Below, one piece after another: positions 34,385 to 41,627 of a stretch of DNA of 44,772 nucleotides; position 1 is the stretch's first letter, and each line of letters opens with the position of its first letter. Under the pieces are notes generated by a model. It was not told where the DNA came from and did not search any database. It saw only the letters and a program-made list of their open reading frames with translations. Location of the stretch: contig NZ_JACHZF010000028.1 in the NCBI RefSeq assembly GCF_014193375.1, forward strand, positions 1 to 44,772, in the 5' to 3' direction. Made by a program: the position numbers and the translations under genes. The DNA comes from Halomonas campaniensis (GTDB lineage: Bacteria > Pseudomonadota > Gammaproteobacteria > Pseudomonadales > Halomonadaceae).

Positions 34385-34677
34385 TGGCCATGCACAATCC
34401 TCCCCACCCCGGCGCGTTCATTCGTGAGGTCTACCTCGAGCCCTTCGGGCTCAGCGCCCGTCAGCTCGCGGAGAAGCTGGGGGTCTCGTCTTCCACGCTG
34501 TCCCGTGTCATCAAGGGAACCAGCGGTGTCAGCCCCGAGATGGCGCTGCGGCTATCCAAGGCACTGGGGCGCTCCCCGGAAAGCTGGCTGGCCATGCAGG
34601 ATCAGTACGACCTCTGGGTGGCGCGACAGGAAGTCGATCTGGCAGCGGTCGAACCCATCGCCTTCGATGCGGCTTGA
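34384..34677 (+). CDS. higA: HigA antitoxin (XRE-family HTH)
   Basis: A 97-residue DNA-binding antitoxin. It begins NPPHPGAFIREVYLEPFGLS, the signature start of HigA-type antitoxins, then the helix-turn-helix SARQLAEKLGVSSSTLSRVIKG and the typical PEMALRLSKALGRSPESWLAMQ. It neutralises HigB and represses the promoter, probably through the palindrome at 34079-34090. Its start overlaps the toxin stop by 1 nt (TGATG). Confidence 0.96.
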   Translation: MAMHNPPHPGAFIREVYLEPFGLSARQLAEKLGVSSSTLSRVIKGTSGVSPEMALRLSKALGRSPESWLAMQDQYDLWVARQEVDLAAVEPIAFDAA

Positions 34678-34723
34678 CCGCCTGATGTGATGTGCCTGAC
34701 GGTGCCGGGCCTGCCGCGGGGTG

Positions 34724-35617
34724 TCATGCCAGCCCGAGCGTCTCCAGCACCGCGGCAAGCTGCTGGCGCTCCTGACCCGCCAGCGTCCTCAGCGGCAGCG
34801 GCAGGCTGGGCGGCTCGGCGAGCCCCAGCAGCTCTGCTGCGGTGGCCACCACGCGCAGGCTGCCCCCGTGCTGCCGGAACAGCGCCCACAGGGGCTCGAG
34901 CCGCTGGCTCAGGGCCGTGGCTTCCTCCTGCCGGCCGGCCCGGGCCGCGCGGGTGATGGCCAGGGCGGTTTCGGGAAAGAGGCCGCCGATCACCGAGTAC
35001 CAGGCGTCGCAGCCGGCATTGAGCCCCGTGGCGGCGAAGGCATCGCCGCTGACCCCGATCGTCACCTCCGGCGGGACCAGGGCGCGCAGCCGCGCGACAC
35101 GCTCCCGGGCGGCCGCCGGCTCGGCGGGCACCCCGGGGATCTTGATGGAGGCCACCCCGGGCAGCGCCGCGATGCGCCCATGCAGCTCGTCGCTGAACTG
35201 GAAGCGGGTGGTGCCGGGGTTGTCGTAGACGCACAGCGGCACCGAGAGCCGGGCGCTGACCGCCTCATAGAGGCCGAAGACCTCCTCGTCGGCCAGCGGC
35301 TGGTAGGACATCGGGGCCAGCAGTACCGCGCTGGCCCCTGCGGCCTGGGCATCCTCGGCCAGGGCCAGCACATCGCGGGTGCGCAGCGCGCTGATGCCGA
35401 CGATCACCGGCACGTCGCCGGCGTGGGCCACGGCCAGCCGGGCGATGCGAGCGCGCTCCTCCCGGCTCAGGTAGGCGTAGTTGCCCGTCGAGCCGAGGGC
35501 GCCGATGGAGTCGACGCCCGCGGCGACCAGCCGCTCGACCAGCCGGACAAAGGCCGCCTCGTCGATGGCGCTCTCGTTCATGGGGGTCAGCGGAAAGGCG
35601 CTGAGACCGGTCAGCAT
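34724..35617 (-). CDS. Dihydrodipicolinate synthase-family aldolase
   Basis: A 297-residue (beta/alpha)8 class I aldolase of the DapA/NAL family. Schiff-base Lys is in SIKIPG (near 158) and the conserved Tyr in VYDNPGTT (near 130). The substrate-binding GTTGE motif of true DapA is here GSTGN, losing the Glu and changing the first Thr, so lysine synthesis is unlikely; a 2-oxo acid or hydroxyproline-type aldolase or dehydratase is more probable. ATG 35617 has AGGAG. It stands alone, ending 46 nt after higA on the opposite strand. Confidence 0.88.
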   Translation of the reverse strand: MLTGLSAFPLTPMNESAIDEAAFVRLVERLVAAGVDSIGALGSTGNYAYLSREERARIARLAVAHAGDVPVIVGISALRTRDVLALAEDAQAAGASAVLLAPMSYQPLADEEVFGLYEAVSARLSVPLCVYDNPGTTRFQFSDELHGRIAALPGVASIKIPGVPAEPAAARERVARLRALVPPEVTIGVSGDAFAATGLNAGCDAWYSVIGGLFPETALAITRAARAGRQEEATALSQRLEPLWALFRQHGGSLRVVATAAELLGLAEPPSLPLPLRTLAGQERQQLAAVLETLGLA

Positions 35618-35754
35618 GGCGGGGTCTCCTGTCTGGGTAGCCGGGGGTGGCACTGGCTCGAGAATAGGCCACGGCGAAGGCTCGGCATAGCATCGCCGGG
35701 CCGAGTGCGGGAGGATGGCCGCCAGCCTGGAAGTCACTTAAAGGGAGAAAGAGA

Positions 35755-36102
35755 ATGGCGGACCCGGCCGCGACCGAGCTGGCCCCGCGCCTGCGCACGC
35801 TGCTCGAGCAGCTGCCCGAGGACGCCGTGCCGATCACCTACCAGCAGGCCGCCGAGGCGCTGGGCCTGACGCCGCCGCGCACCATCCAGCGCGTTGCCCT
35901 GGCGCTGGAGGCGCTGATGCGCGAGGACGTCGCCGCCGGCCGCCCGCTGATCGCCGCCCTGGTGGTCAGCCGCCGCGGCGACCTGCCCCGAGAGGGCTTC
36001 TTCGCGCTGGCGGTCGAGCTCGGCCGCTTTCCCGCCGACCCGGCACGCCACGAGGCGGCCTATCGGCAGGAGCTGGCGCGGGTGATGCCGCTGCGCCCCT
36101 GA
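35755..36102 (+). CDS. Conserved hypothetical protein, possible winged-helix
   Basis: A 115-residue soluble protein. A helix-turn-helix-like stretch VPITYQQAAEALGLTPPRTIQRVALALEAL (about 23-52) is followed by LIAALVVSRRGDLPREGFFALA. This layout recalls the alkyltransferase-like (ATL) winged domain, but the PCHR motif is absent. I do not recognise a characterised family. AAAGGGAGAAAG precedes ATG 35755, a good ribosome-binding site. Ends 53 nt from the convergent voltage-sensor gene with a hairpin between. Confidence 0.75.
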   Translation: MADPAATELAPRLRTLLEQLPEDAVPITYQQAAEALGLTPPRTIQRVALALEALMREDVAAGRPLIAALVVSRRGDLPREGFFALAVELGRFPADPARHEAAYRQELARVMPLRP

Positions 36103-36131
36103 ACGGTGGGTGAGCCCGGTGCAGGGCCTGG

Positions 36132-36151
36132 CTCCGCCGCCACTGGCGGAG
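36132..36151. terminator. Hairpin between convergent genes, likely bidirectional terminator
   Basis: CTCCGCC (36132-36138) and GGCGGAG (36145-36151) form a perfect 7-bp stem with a 6-nt loop between convergent stop codons at 36102 and 36155. There is no strong T tract on either side, so efficiency is uncertain. Confidence 0.5.
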
Positions 36152-36154
36152 GTC

Positions 36155-37156
36155 TCACTGGTAGCGCTGCTGCCAGCCCTTGACCGCGATCTGCTCCTTG
36201 AGCAGCTCCAGCATGTCCACCAGCACCTGCTCGGTGACCTGTTCGGTGTGGGGGTCGGTGCGCAGCCAGGCCTCGAAGCCGCTCTCGGCCAGGTGCTCCA
36301 CCAGGGCGGTGAACTCCGCCGACTGCAGCCCCTCCAGGGCCTCGTTGACCAGGCGGCAGGCCAGGTCGGAGAGCGAGGCCTCGAGCCCCCGGCTCACCTG
36401 GCTGCCCAGCGGCAGTCGCGCCAGCCGCTGAAGCTCCGGACTCTCCGCCAGGGTGCGGCCGACCAGGCCGCGCACGTAGCGCAGGGTGTCGTCGCGATTG
36501 TGGGCATAGGCGTTGCCGGCCATGGCCTCGAGTCGCTGGCTGATCTCATGGATCAGTGCCTGCTGGCGGGGGCGCACCACCCGCTCCACCAGCCGGGTGG
36601 AGACCGACTCGCCGGAGCGCAGCTGGGCCTGGACGTTGTCGAGCATGCGGATGGCGATGCGGTCGGTGAGCTCCTCCAGCAGGATGTCGTAGTACTTGGC
36701 GATTACCCCGTAGAGGTACCAGCGCCGCACGTCGATCAGCCCCAGCCGGTGCAGCCGATGCAGCAGCGAGACGACGCGCAGGATGCGCAGCAGCCGGAAG
36801 CCGCCCACCGGGATGCAGCCGAGCACGTCGTACCAGTGCACGAAGGGGTAGAAGAACCAGCGGTGATAGCGCCGCTCGGCGATGGCCACCGCCCAGCCCA
36901 GCAGCACGTCGAGCACGAACACCGCCACGAAGGCCAGGTCGATGGCGATGAAGCGGGCGTGGACATGCTGGTCGTAGGCGGCGTGCAGCCCCGGCGCGGC
37001 GGCCTCGAAGGCGGCGTTCAGCGGCGCGAGCAGGAAGAGGCTGTCGAACAGCAGCAGGGTCAGGTTGGCGATCACCAGCACGATGATCAGCAGGTCCCAC
37101 GCCAGGTGGATCCGTTCCAGGGCGGGGCTGAGAGATCGTTCGCGGGTGGCAGGCAT
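36155..37156 (-). CDS. Voltage-sensor-like ion transport domain protein without visible pore
   Basis: A 333-residue protein. About four N-terminal membrane helices resemble the S1-S4 sensor of voltage-gated channels: S1 WDLLIIVLVIANLTLLLF (about 20-37), S2 AIDLAFVAVFVLDVLLGW, S3 YDVLGCIPVGG, and S4 FRLLRILRVVSLLHRLHR with Arg at every third position. There is no S5-P-S6 pore or TxGxGD filter; a helical soluble region of about 190 residues follows instead (RMLDNVQAQLRSGE to the C-terminus). It could be a voltage-sensing regulator or proton conductor, or simply be an 'ion transporter' family relative whose pore is provided by oligomers. Start ATG 37156 follows GAGGAGG. Confidence 0.7.
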   Translation of the reverse strand: MPATRERSLSPALERIHLAWDLLIIVLVIANLTLLLFDSLFLLAPLNAAFEAAAPGLHAAYDQHVHARFIAIDLAFVAVFVLDVLLGWAVAIAERRYHRWFFYPFVHWYDVLGCIPVGGFRLLRILRVVSLLHRLHRLGLIDVRRWYLYGVIAKYYDILLEELTDRIAIRMLDNVQAQLRSGESVSTRLVERVVRPRQQALIHEISQRLEAMAGNAYAHNRDDTLRYVRGLVGRTLAESPELQRLARLPLGSQVSRGLEASLSDLACRLVNEALEGLQSAEFTALVEHLAESGFEAWLRTDPHTEQVTEQVLVDMLELLKEQIAVKGWQQRYQ

Positions 37157-37197
37157 GGCACCTCCTCGAGCGCTGTGCCGCGATGTTCCTTCCCAGC

Positions 37198-38085
37198 CTA
37201 GACGCTCGGCCCGCCGGTCACAGCCTCGAGCCCCTGGGCCGCCGGCAGCGACAGCAGCAGCGGCGTGCCGGCCAGGCCCTGCTCCAGGCGGGTGGCGAGG
37301 ATCGCCACGATGCCGTCATGCTCCCCCGCCAGCCGGGTGGGGGTGACGCGCAGCCCGGGGGATTCCGCCATGGCCTGGGCGCAGATCTCCGCGATATCGC
37401 CGCCCTCGCCGGCGTGGCGCCCCGGGGAGAGGAACAGCATGGCGAGTATCACCTCGCTGCCGGCCATGGCCTCGGCGGCCAGCAGGTCCTCCAGCAGCGG
37501 CTCGTTGAAGCGGTAGGCGTCGCCGTCGCGCCGCTCCATGGAGGCGAAGGTGACGCACTCGGCCTCGTCGCTGAGCAGCACGCTGAGCTGGCCGGCGAGG
37601 TAGTTGCGCACCGCCGTGACCTCGGGGATCGGGCTGCCGTGGTCGACCAGCACCACCTTCGGCCGCGACGGGCCTGTGATCTGCTCGCGCACGTTGTCGG
37701 CCAGCAGCCGAGCCAGGCGCAGGTCCACCGGGGCCTGGCTCTCCACCAGCGGCAGCGCCACCTTCACGGCGAGCCGCGGGTGGCGGGCCTGCACCTCGGC
37801 CAGGCGCTCCGGCAGGTAGCGGGTCAGTGCCTGGCTGGGCCCGAAGAAGAAGGGCAGGATCACCAGCTCCGTCGCGCCCTCTTCCGCCAGCTGCTCGGCC
37901 CGGGGCCCCAGCGACACCGCCTTCTCCCCGTCGAGTTCCTCGGCCGGGATCTTGTAGGAGTGCAGCAGGGAGGCGGCCTCGACCTCCTGGCCGGTGGCCT
38001 GGCCGAGGGCCAGCGCCAGGCGGCGCAGGTTGAGCGTGGCCTGGGCCCGCAGGGAGCCGTTGTCGACGAGCAGGATCTTGCGCAT
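37198..38085 (-). CDS. cbiX: CbiX/SirB-like sirohydrochlorin chelatase, two-domain
   Basis: A 295-residue two-lobed protein of the CbiX/CbiK class, which inserts Co2+ or Fe2+ into sirohydrochlorin for cobalamin or siroheme. The C-terminal half has the full pattern: VVLVDHGSPIPEVTAVRNYLA and LAMLFLSPGRHAGEGGD, giving two metal-binding His. The N-terminal half starts LLVDNGSLRAQATLNLRRLA, with Asn in place of the His of 'HGS', and FFFGPSQALTRYLPERL lacks the second His. So only one half looks catalytic. ATG 38085 follows GAGG. Ends close to the voltage-sensor gene start. The presence of B12-dependent radical SAM genes in the window fits a need for cobalamin. Confidence 0.82.
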   Translation of the reverse strand: MRKILLVDNGSLRAQATLNLRRLALALGQATGQEVEAASLLHSYKIPAEELDGEKAVSLGPRAEQLAEEGATELVILPFFFGPSQALTRYLPERLAEVQARHPRLAVKVALPLVESQAPVDLRLARLLADNVREQITGPSRPKVVLVDHGSPIPEVTAVRNYLAGQLSVLLSDEAECVTFASMERRDGDAYRFNEPLLEDLLAAEAMAGSEVILAMLFLSPGRHAGEGGDIAEICAQAMAESPGLRVTPTRLAGEHDGIVAILATRLEQGLAGTPLLLSLPAAQGLEAVTGGPSV

Positions 38086-38197
38086 GGAGGCCTCTTGGCG
38101 GGCAGGGATGGGCTGATACGCCGTGGGTGGTGCGTCCACGGCGCCAGGGGCCATGACACTACCGGGCGGAGGCGCGGTCAAGCGGAAGGGGGCGCCA

Positions 38198-38845
38198 TCA
38201 GAGCCCCAGGTGGCCCGCGTCGAGTGCCTCGCCGAGGCGGTCGACGGCGGCGGCCAGCTTCTCGTCGATGATGGGCAGCGTCTCCGTCCAGTCACCGACG
38301 TGGCGCAGCTCCGCCTTGCCATCCGAGATGCCGCGCAGCACCACCAGCGGCACCGCGAAGCGCATGCAGGCGCGCAGGCAGGCGAAGCTCTCCATGTCCA
38401 CCATGTCGGCGGCGATGGCGTCATAGGCCGCGCCCGAGACGACATTGGCCCCGGTCGAGAGCGAGGCCTCGCGGATGCCGGGAATGCGCAGCGGCAGCGG
38501 CACGGTCGCCGGCAGGTCGAGGAAGGGCGTGGCGCCCCGGGCGAAGCCCAGCGGGGAGGCGTCCATGTCGCGGTAGGTGACGGAGGTCGCCTGGTAGACC
38601 TCGGTCTGCTCGAGGACGCGGCTGCCGGCCGAGCCCAGCGACACCACCAGGTGCGGCAGGCGCCGGTCCCGGGCGAGGGCGGAAAGCGCCGCCGTGAGCT
38701 CGACGGCCGCCTCCACGGGGCCGACGCCGGTCATGAAGGGCGAGAAGCGCGCCCCGAGGTGCAGGCCGTACTCGGCCTCGGCCGCCATCACGAAGAGGAC
38801 GTCGCGGCCAGCCAGGGGCGTCGGCCTGGCCGTGCTGGTCAGCAT
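38198..38845 (-). CDS. Nucleoside phosphorylase-superfamily (MTA/SAH nucleosidase-like)
   Basis: A 215-residue protein of the purine nucleoside phosphorylase / MTA-SAH nucleosidase fold. It starts with DVLFVMAAEAEYG (Glu as in nucleosidases), has VVSLGSAGSR, the SGANVVSG block and the nucleoside-binding VDMESFACLRAC. The catalytic-type Asp is in RGISDGKAE. It probably cleaves a purine nucleoside such as MTA or SAH, important for recycling SAM by-products; MTA is itself an expected by-product of radical SAM chemistry (inference). ATG 38845 is 8 nt after the coiled-coil gene, with a weak ribosome-binding site. Confidence 0.83.
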   Translation of the reverse strand: MLTSTARPTPLAGRDVLFVMAAEAEYGLHLGARFSPFMTGVGPVEAAVELTAALSALARDRRLPHLVVSLGSAGSRVLEQTEVYQATSVTYRDMDASPLGFARGATPFLDLPATVPLPLRIPGIREASLSTGANVVSGAAYDAIAADMVDMESFACLRACMRFAVPLVVLRGISDGKAELRHVGDWTETLPIIDEKLAAAVDRLGEALDAGHLGL

Positions 38846-38853
38846 GTGCTCGG

Positions 38854-39141
38854 CTACTTGAAGCGCGAGCGGGCCTTCTCGAAGGCGTCGCTGAAGGACT
38901 TCCAGGCGCGCTCGGCGCCATCCCGCAGGTCGTCCCAGGCCTCGTCGCCGGCCTCGCGCATCTCCTTGAGCTTATCGCGCACCTCGTCGCGCTTCGCCTC
39001 CAGGCGCTCGGCCTCCTTCTCCCGCTCGATGCGGGCATCGGCCTCGGCGTTCCTGGCCCTGGCCCTGAGCTTGTCGATCTCGGCCTGCCACTCGTCCAGC
39101 TTGGCCTGCAGCTTCTGCTCGTAGGCGTCTCGGTTGCTCAT
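38854..39141 (-). CDS. Small coiled-coil stress protein (sll1863-like family)
   Basis: A 95-residue, highly charged, almost wholly helical protein, with heptad-like runs KLQAKLDEWQAEIDKLRAR and EKEAERLEAKRDEVRDKL. The start SNRDAYEQKLQAKLDEW and the end AWKSFSDAFEKARSRFK match the sll1863-type stress-response family. Its role is not known. ATG 39141 follows GAGGAGAAGG and overlaps the upstream ABM gene stop as ATGA. It forms a three-gene operon with the ABM and nucleosidase genes. Confidence 0.85.
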   Translation of the reverse strand: MSNRDAYEQKLQAKLDEWQAEIDKLRARARNAEADARIEREKEAERLEAKRDEVRDKLKEMREAGDEAWDDLRDGAERAWKSFSDAFEKARSRFK

Positions 39142-39479
39142 GGGTCCTTCTCCTCGTTGTCGACGGTCTGGATGACCTCGAATCCTTCGAAGGCCGGCGG
39201 GCCCAGGTATAGCCCCTCGCGCTTGCTCTGGCCGGCGCTGGCGTGGGCCTTGCGGAATGCCTCGGAGCGGGTCCAGGCCTCGAAGTCCTCCCGCGAGCGC
39301 CACACGGTATGGGAAGCATAGAGCACATGGTCCTCCCGTTCCGGTCCGCGCAGCATATGGAAGGCCTCGAAACCGGGCAGCCCCTGCAGGTGGGTCTCCC
39401 GCTCCAGCCACAGCTGCTCGAACTCCTCCACGCGCTCGGGGTTGACCCGGAAACGGTTCATGGCGATGTACACGGGCAT
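39138..39479 (-). CDS. ABM-family (antibiotic biosynthesis / heme-degrading) monooxygenase-like protein
   Basis: A 113-residue ferredoxin-like-fold protein. The sequence YIAMNRFRVNPERVEEFEQLWLERETHLQGLPGF is the classic start of the ABM (HmoB/IsdG) domain, followed by LYASHTVWRSREDFEAWTRSEAFRKAH with the conserved W and H positions used by IsdG-type heme oxygenases. Either heme degradation or a related oxygenase or binding role is possible; function is unproven. ATG 39479 has AGGAG only three or so bases upstream, a tight spacing. The stop overlaps the coiled-coil gene. Confidence 0.85.
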   Translation of the reverse strand: MPVYIAMNRFRVNPERVEEFEQLWLERETHLQGLPGFEAFHMLRGPEREDHVLYASHTVWRSREDFEAWTRSEAFRKAHASAGQSKREGLYLGPPAFEGFEVIQTVDNEEKDP

Positions 39480-39746
39480 CTCTCCTGATGAGTGGGGGGG
39501 CTTCCGACGATGCCAGCTCGCCCCCGGCGCGACAAGCCGCGGCCAGGCCTCAGGCATAGGGGCAGGTGGCCATGGCGGCGCCCCGGTGTTGCCGGCGTGA
39601 GATTACCGTGTGTGACAGTGCGACGGTTGTCGATATCGCCATGCTGCTCCACGCTGGGGGAGTGCCGACACGCCATCGCGCACCCAGGGGCGGCGACCGG
39701 GCGCCGGAAGCGGTCCACCACTTCGTGGCAGTCAGGCGGAGGACGC

Positions 39747-41036
39747 ATGATGAGGCTTTCCAGCACGGGGTTCGCGGTCCTGGGGGCCGCGCTGATCGCG
39801 ATCAGCTACGGGCTCGCCCGCTTCGCCTTCGGTCTCTTCGTCCCGCCGATTCGCGACGAGCTGGGCCTCTCATCCTACGTGATCGGCATCATCGGCTCGC
39901 TGCCGCTGATCAGTTTCCTGCTGGCCACCGCGATCGCACCGCTCGTCACCCGCTACCTCGGCGCCCGCTATGCGGCGGTGCTCTCCGGCGGCTTCGGCGT
40001 CGCCGGGCTTGCGCTGATCAGCCGCGCCACCGACCCGGTGATGCTGGGCGCGGGGGTGTTCGCCTGCGGGATCTGCACCGGGCTGATGATGCCCGCGCTG
40101 ACGGCGGCCATGCAGGCGATCGTCAGGCGCTCGCTGCACGGGCGCGTCAGCTCGGTGATGAACGCGGGGACCAGCATCGGCGTGATCGTCGCCGTGCCCA
40201 CGGTGCTGTTCCTGGTCGGCGCCTGGCGCCTCGCCTATCTCTCCTTCGCCATCCTCGCCGGCCTCGGGGTGATCGCCGCCTGGCTCTTCCTGCCCTCGGT
40301 CTCGCGGATCGTGCCGGCAAACGCGGCGGACCCGCCGCCCTTCAACGAGCTCCCCTGGTCGCGCCTGATCCGGCTCACGCTGTTCGCCTTCCTGATGGGC
40401 TTCGTCTCCGCCGCCTACTGGATCTTCGCACCCGACCTGATCGTGACCCTCGGCGGCCTGCCTGCCAGCGCCACCGCCTGGCTATGGCTCGCGGTGGGTG
40501 TCGCCGGCCTCGGCGGGGCCGTGGTGGCCGACCTGGCCGATCGCAACAACCCGCCCATCACCCAGGCCCTGATGCTGATGATGCTCTCGGCGAGCCTGGC
40601 CCTGCTCGCCGCCAGCCCCGACCAGCCGCTGCTGACGGCCTTCTCCGCGCTGGTCTTCGGCCTGGCCTACATGAGCCTGACCGGGCTCTACCTGATGACC
40701 GGCATCCGCCTGCTGCCCGGCCGCCTCTCCGTGGGGCCGGTGCTGCCCTTCATGGCGGTATCGCTCGGCCAGGCCACCGGCTCGCCGGCGGTCGGCCGCC
40801 TGGTGGAGGGCTTCGGCTATGCCGATGCCTTCGCCATGTTCGCCGCGCTGGGCATCCTGGTGGCCATCCTCTCGCCCTTCTACCCGGGCGCCATCGCCGA
40901 GGCGGAGGAAGAAGAGGCCAGCGAGGAGGAGAGCGGCCTGCAGGCGGCCTACGACAGCCAGCTCCTGGACGAGGAGGGCGAGCCGCTGGAAGACCCCCTC
41001 GAGGAGGAAGAAGAGCAGGCCGCCGCCAACTCGTGA
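39747..41036 (+). CDS. YbfB/YjiJ-type MFS transporter with an acidic tail
   Basis: A 429-residue major facilitator with 12 segments. The start FAVLGAALIAISYGLARFAFGLFVPPIRDELGL is the YbfB/YjiJ signature (SYG.AR...F....R). Other blocks: GICTGLMMPALTAAMQ and GRVSSVMNAGTSIGV. Substrate is unknown. The last 45 residues are a hydrophilic tail very rich in Glu (EEEEASEEESGL, EEEEQAAANS), unlike the family, which suits a halophile. ATG 39747 has GGCGGAGG. The divergent region 39480-39746 holds no strong promoter. Confidence 0.88.
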   Translation: MMRLSSTGFAVLGAALIAISYGLARFAFGLFVPPIRDELGLSSYVIGIIGSLPLISFLLATAIAPLVTRYLGARYAAVLSGGFGVAGLALISRATDPVMLGAGVFACGICTGLMMPALTAAMQAIVRRSLHGRVSSVMNAGTSIGVIVAVPTVLFLVGAWRLAYLSFAILAGLGVIAAWLFLPSVSRIVPANAADPPPFNELPWSRLIRLTLFAFLMGFVSAAYWIFAPDLIVTLGGLPASATAWLWLAVGVAGLGGAVVADLADRNNPPITQALMLMMLSASLALLAASPDQPLLTAFSALVFGLAYMSLTGLYLMTGIRLLPGRLSVGPVLPFMAVSLGQATGSPAVGRLVEGFGYADAFAMFAALGILVAILSPFYPGAIAEAEEEEASEEESGLQAAYDSQLLDEEGEPLEDPLEEEEEQAAANS

Positions 41037-41163
41037 GCGGCGCCTTGTCGGCCACGCCGTGGCCGGCAAGGCTTTAGTCGTAGGAGATCTGCCGTCGGCG
41101 GGGGCTGCCTCGCCTGTTACGCTACGTAAAAAGAATATTAGAAAAGACACACAGGGAATGATC

Positions 41164-41496
41164 ATGGACGATGCCACAGAGCCGCGCATCACGCTGCACC
41201 CGCACTCCCGCCGGGTGCGGGTCGTCATCGACGGCACCGTCCTGGCCGACACCACCCGCGCCATCGAACTGCGCGAACGCGGCTACCCGCCACGGCAGTA
41301 CTTCCCCCGCGACGATGTGCGTATGGACCTGCTGACCCCCTCCGAGACCGTGACCCATTGCCCCTTCAAGGGCGATGCCACTTACTTCTCCTTTGGCGAG
41401 CACAAGGATGTGGCGTGGAGTTATGAGCGGCCTGTGGAGGGGATGAAAGCGATCAAGGGGAGGGTGGTGTTTTTTTGGTGGGGTAGAGGTGTTTGA
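41164..41496 (+). CDS. DUF427 family protein with atypical C-terminus
   Basis: A 110-residue protein of DUF427. Conserved blocks are HPHSRRVRVVIDGTVLADT, GYPPRQYFPRDDVRMDLL, HCPFKGDATYFSF and AWSYERP. The family usually ends with an aromatic strand of the FYWxxVxVFE type; here the frame ends GRVVFFWWGRGV-stop. One base removed in or after the T run (41470-41476) would instead give a VEVFEK end with stop at 41503, which fits better. I chose ATG 41164 because AGGGA sits 7 nt ahead; ATG 41158 has no spacing. The A+T-rich island starts right after. Confidence 0.82.
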   Translation: MDDATEPRITLHPHSRRVRVVIDGTVLADTTRAIELRERGYPPRQYFPRDDVRMDLLTPSETVTHCPFKGDATYFSFGEHKDVAWSYERPVEGMKAIKGRVVFFWWGRGV

Positions 41497-41524
41497 GAAA
41501 TGAGGGTCCGCCTCCGATTTCTCA
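41494..41524 (+). terminator. Hairpin past DUF427, probable terminator
   Basis: TGAGAAAT (41494-41501) pairs perfectly with ATTTCTCA (41517-41524), with a G+C-containing 15-nt loop, followed by TTAATGTTAATTGACC. It overlaps the DUF427 stop codon. Confidence 0.5.
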
Positions 41525-41573
41525 TTAATGTTAATTGACCTTCTCTTTTCTAGGGTTGTTATTGTGATTTATA

Positions 41574-41604
41574 GGTTAAGGAAGTAGGAGCCGCTTCCTT
41601 AACC
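41574..41604. terminator. Strong bidirectional hairpin at the left edge of the AIPR island
   Basis: GGTTAAGGAAG (41574-41584) and CTTCCTTAACC (41594-41604) form a perfect 11-bp stem with a 9-nt loop. Both sides are T-rich or A-rich. It lies 24 nt after the AIPR stop codon on the minus strand, so it probably terminates AIPR transcription and protects both neighbours. Confidence 0.7.
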
Positions 41605-41627
41605 TTGGTGTTTATTTACGTTGATTT

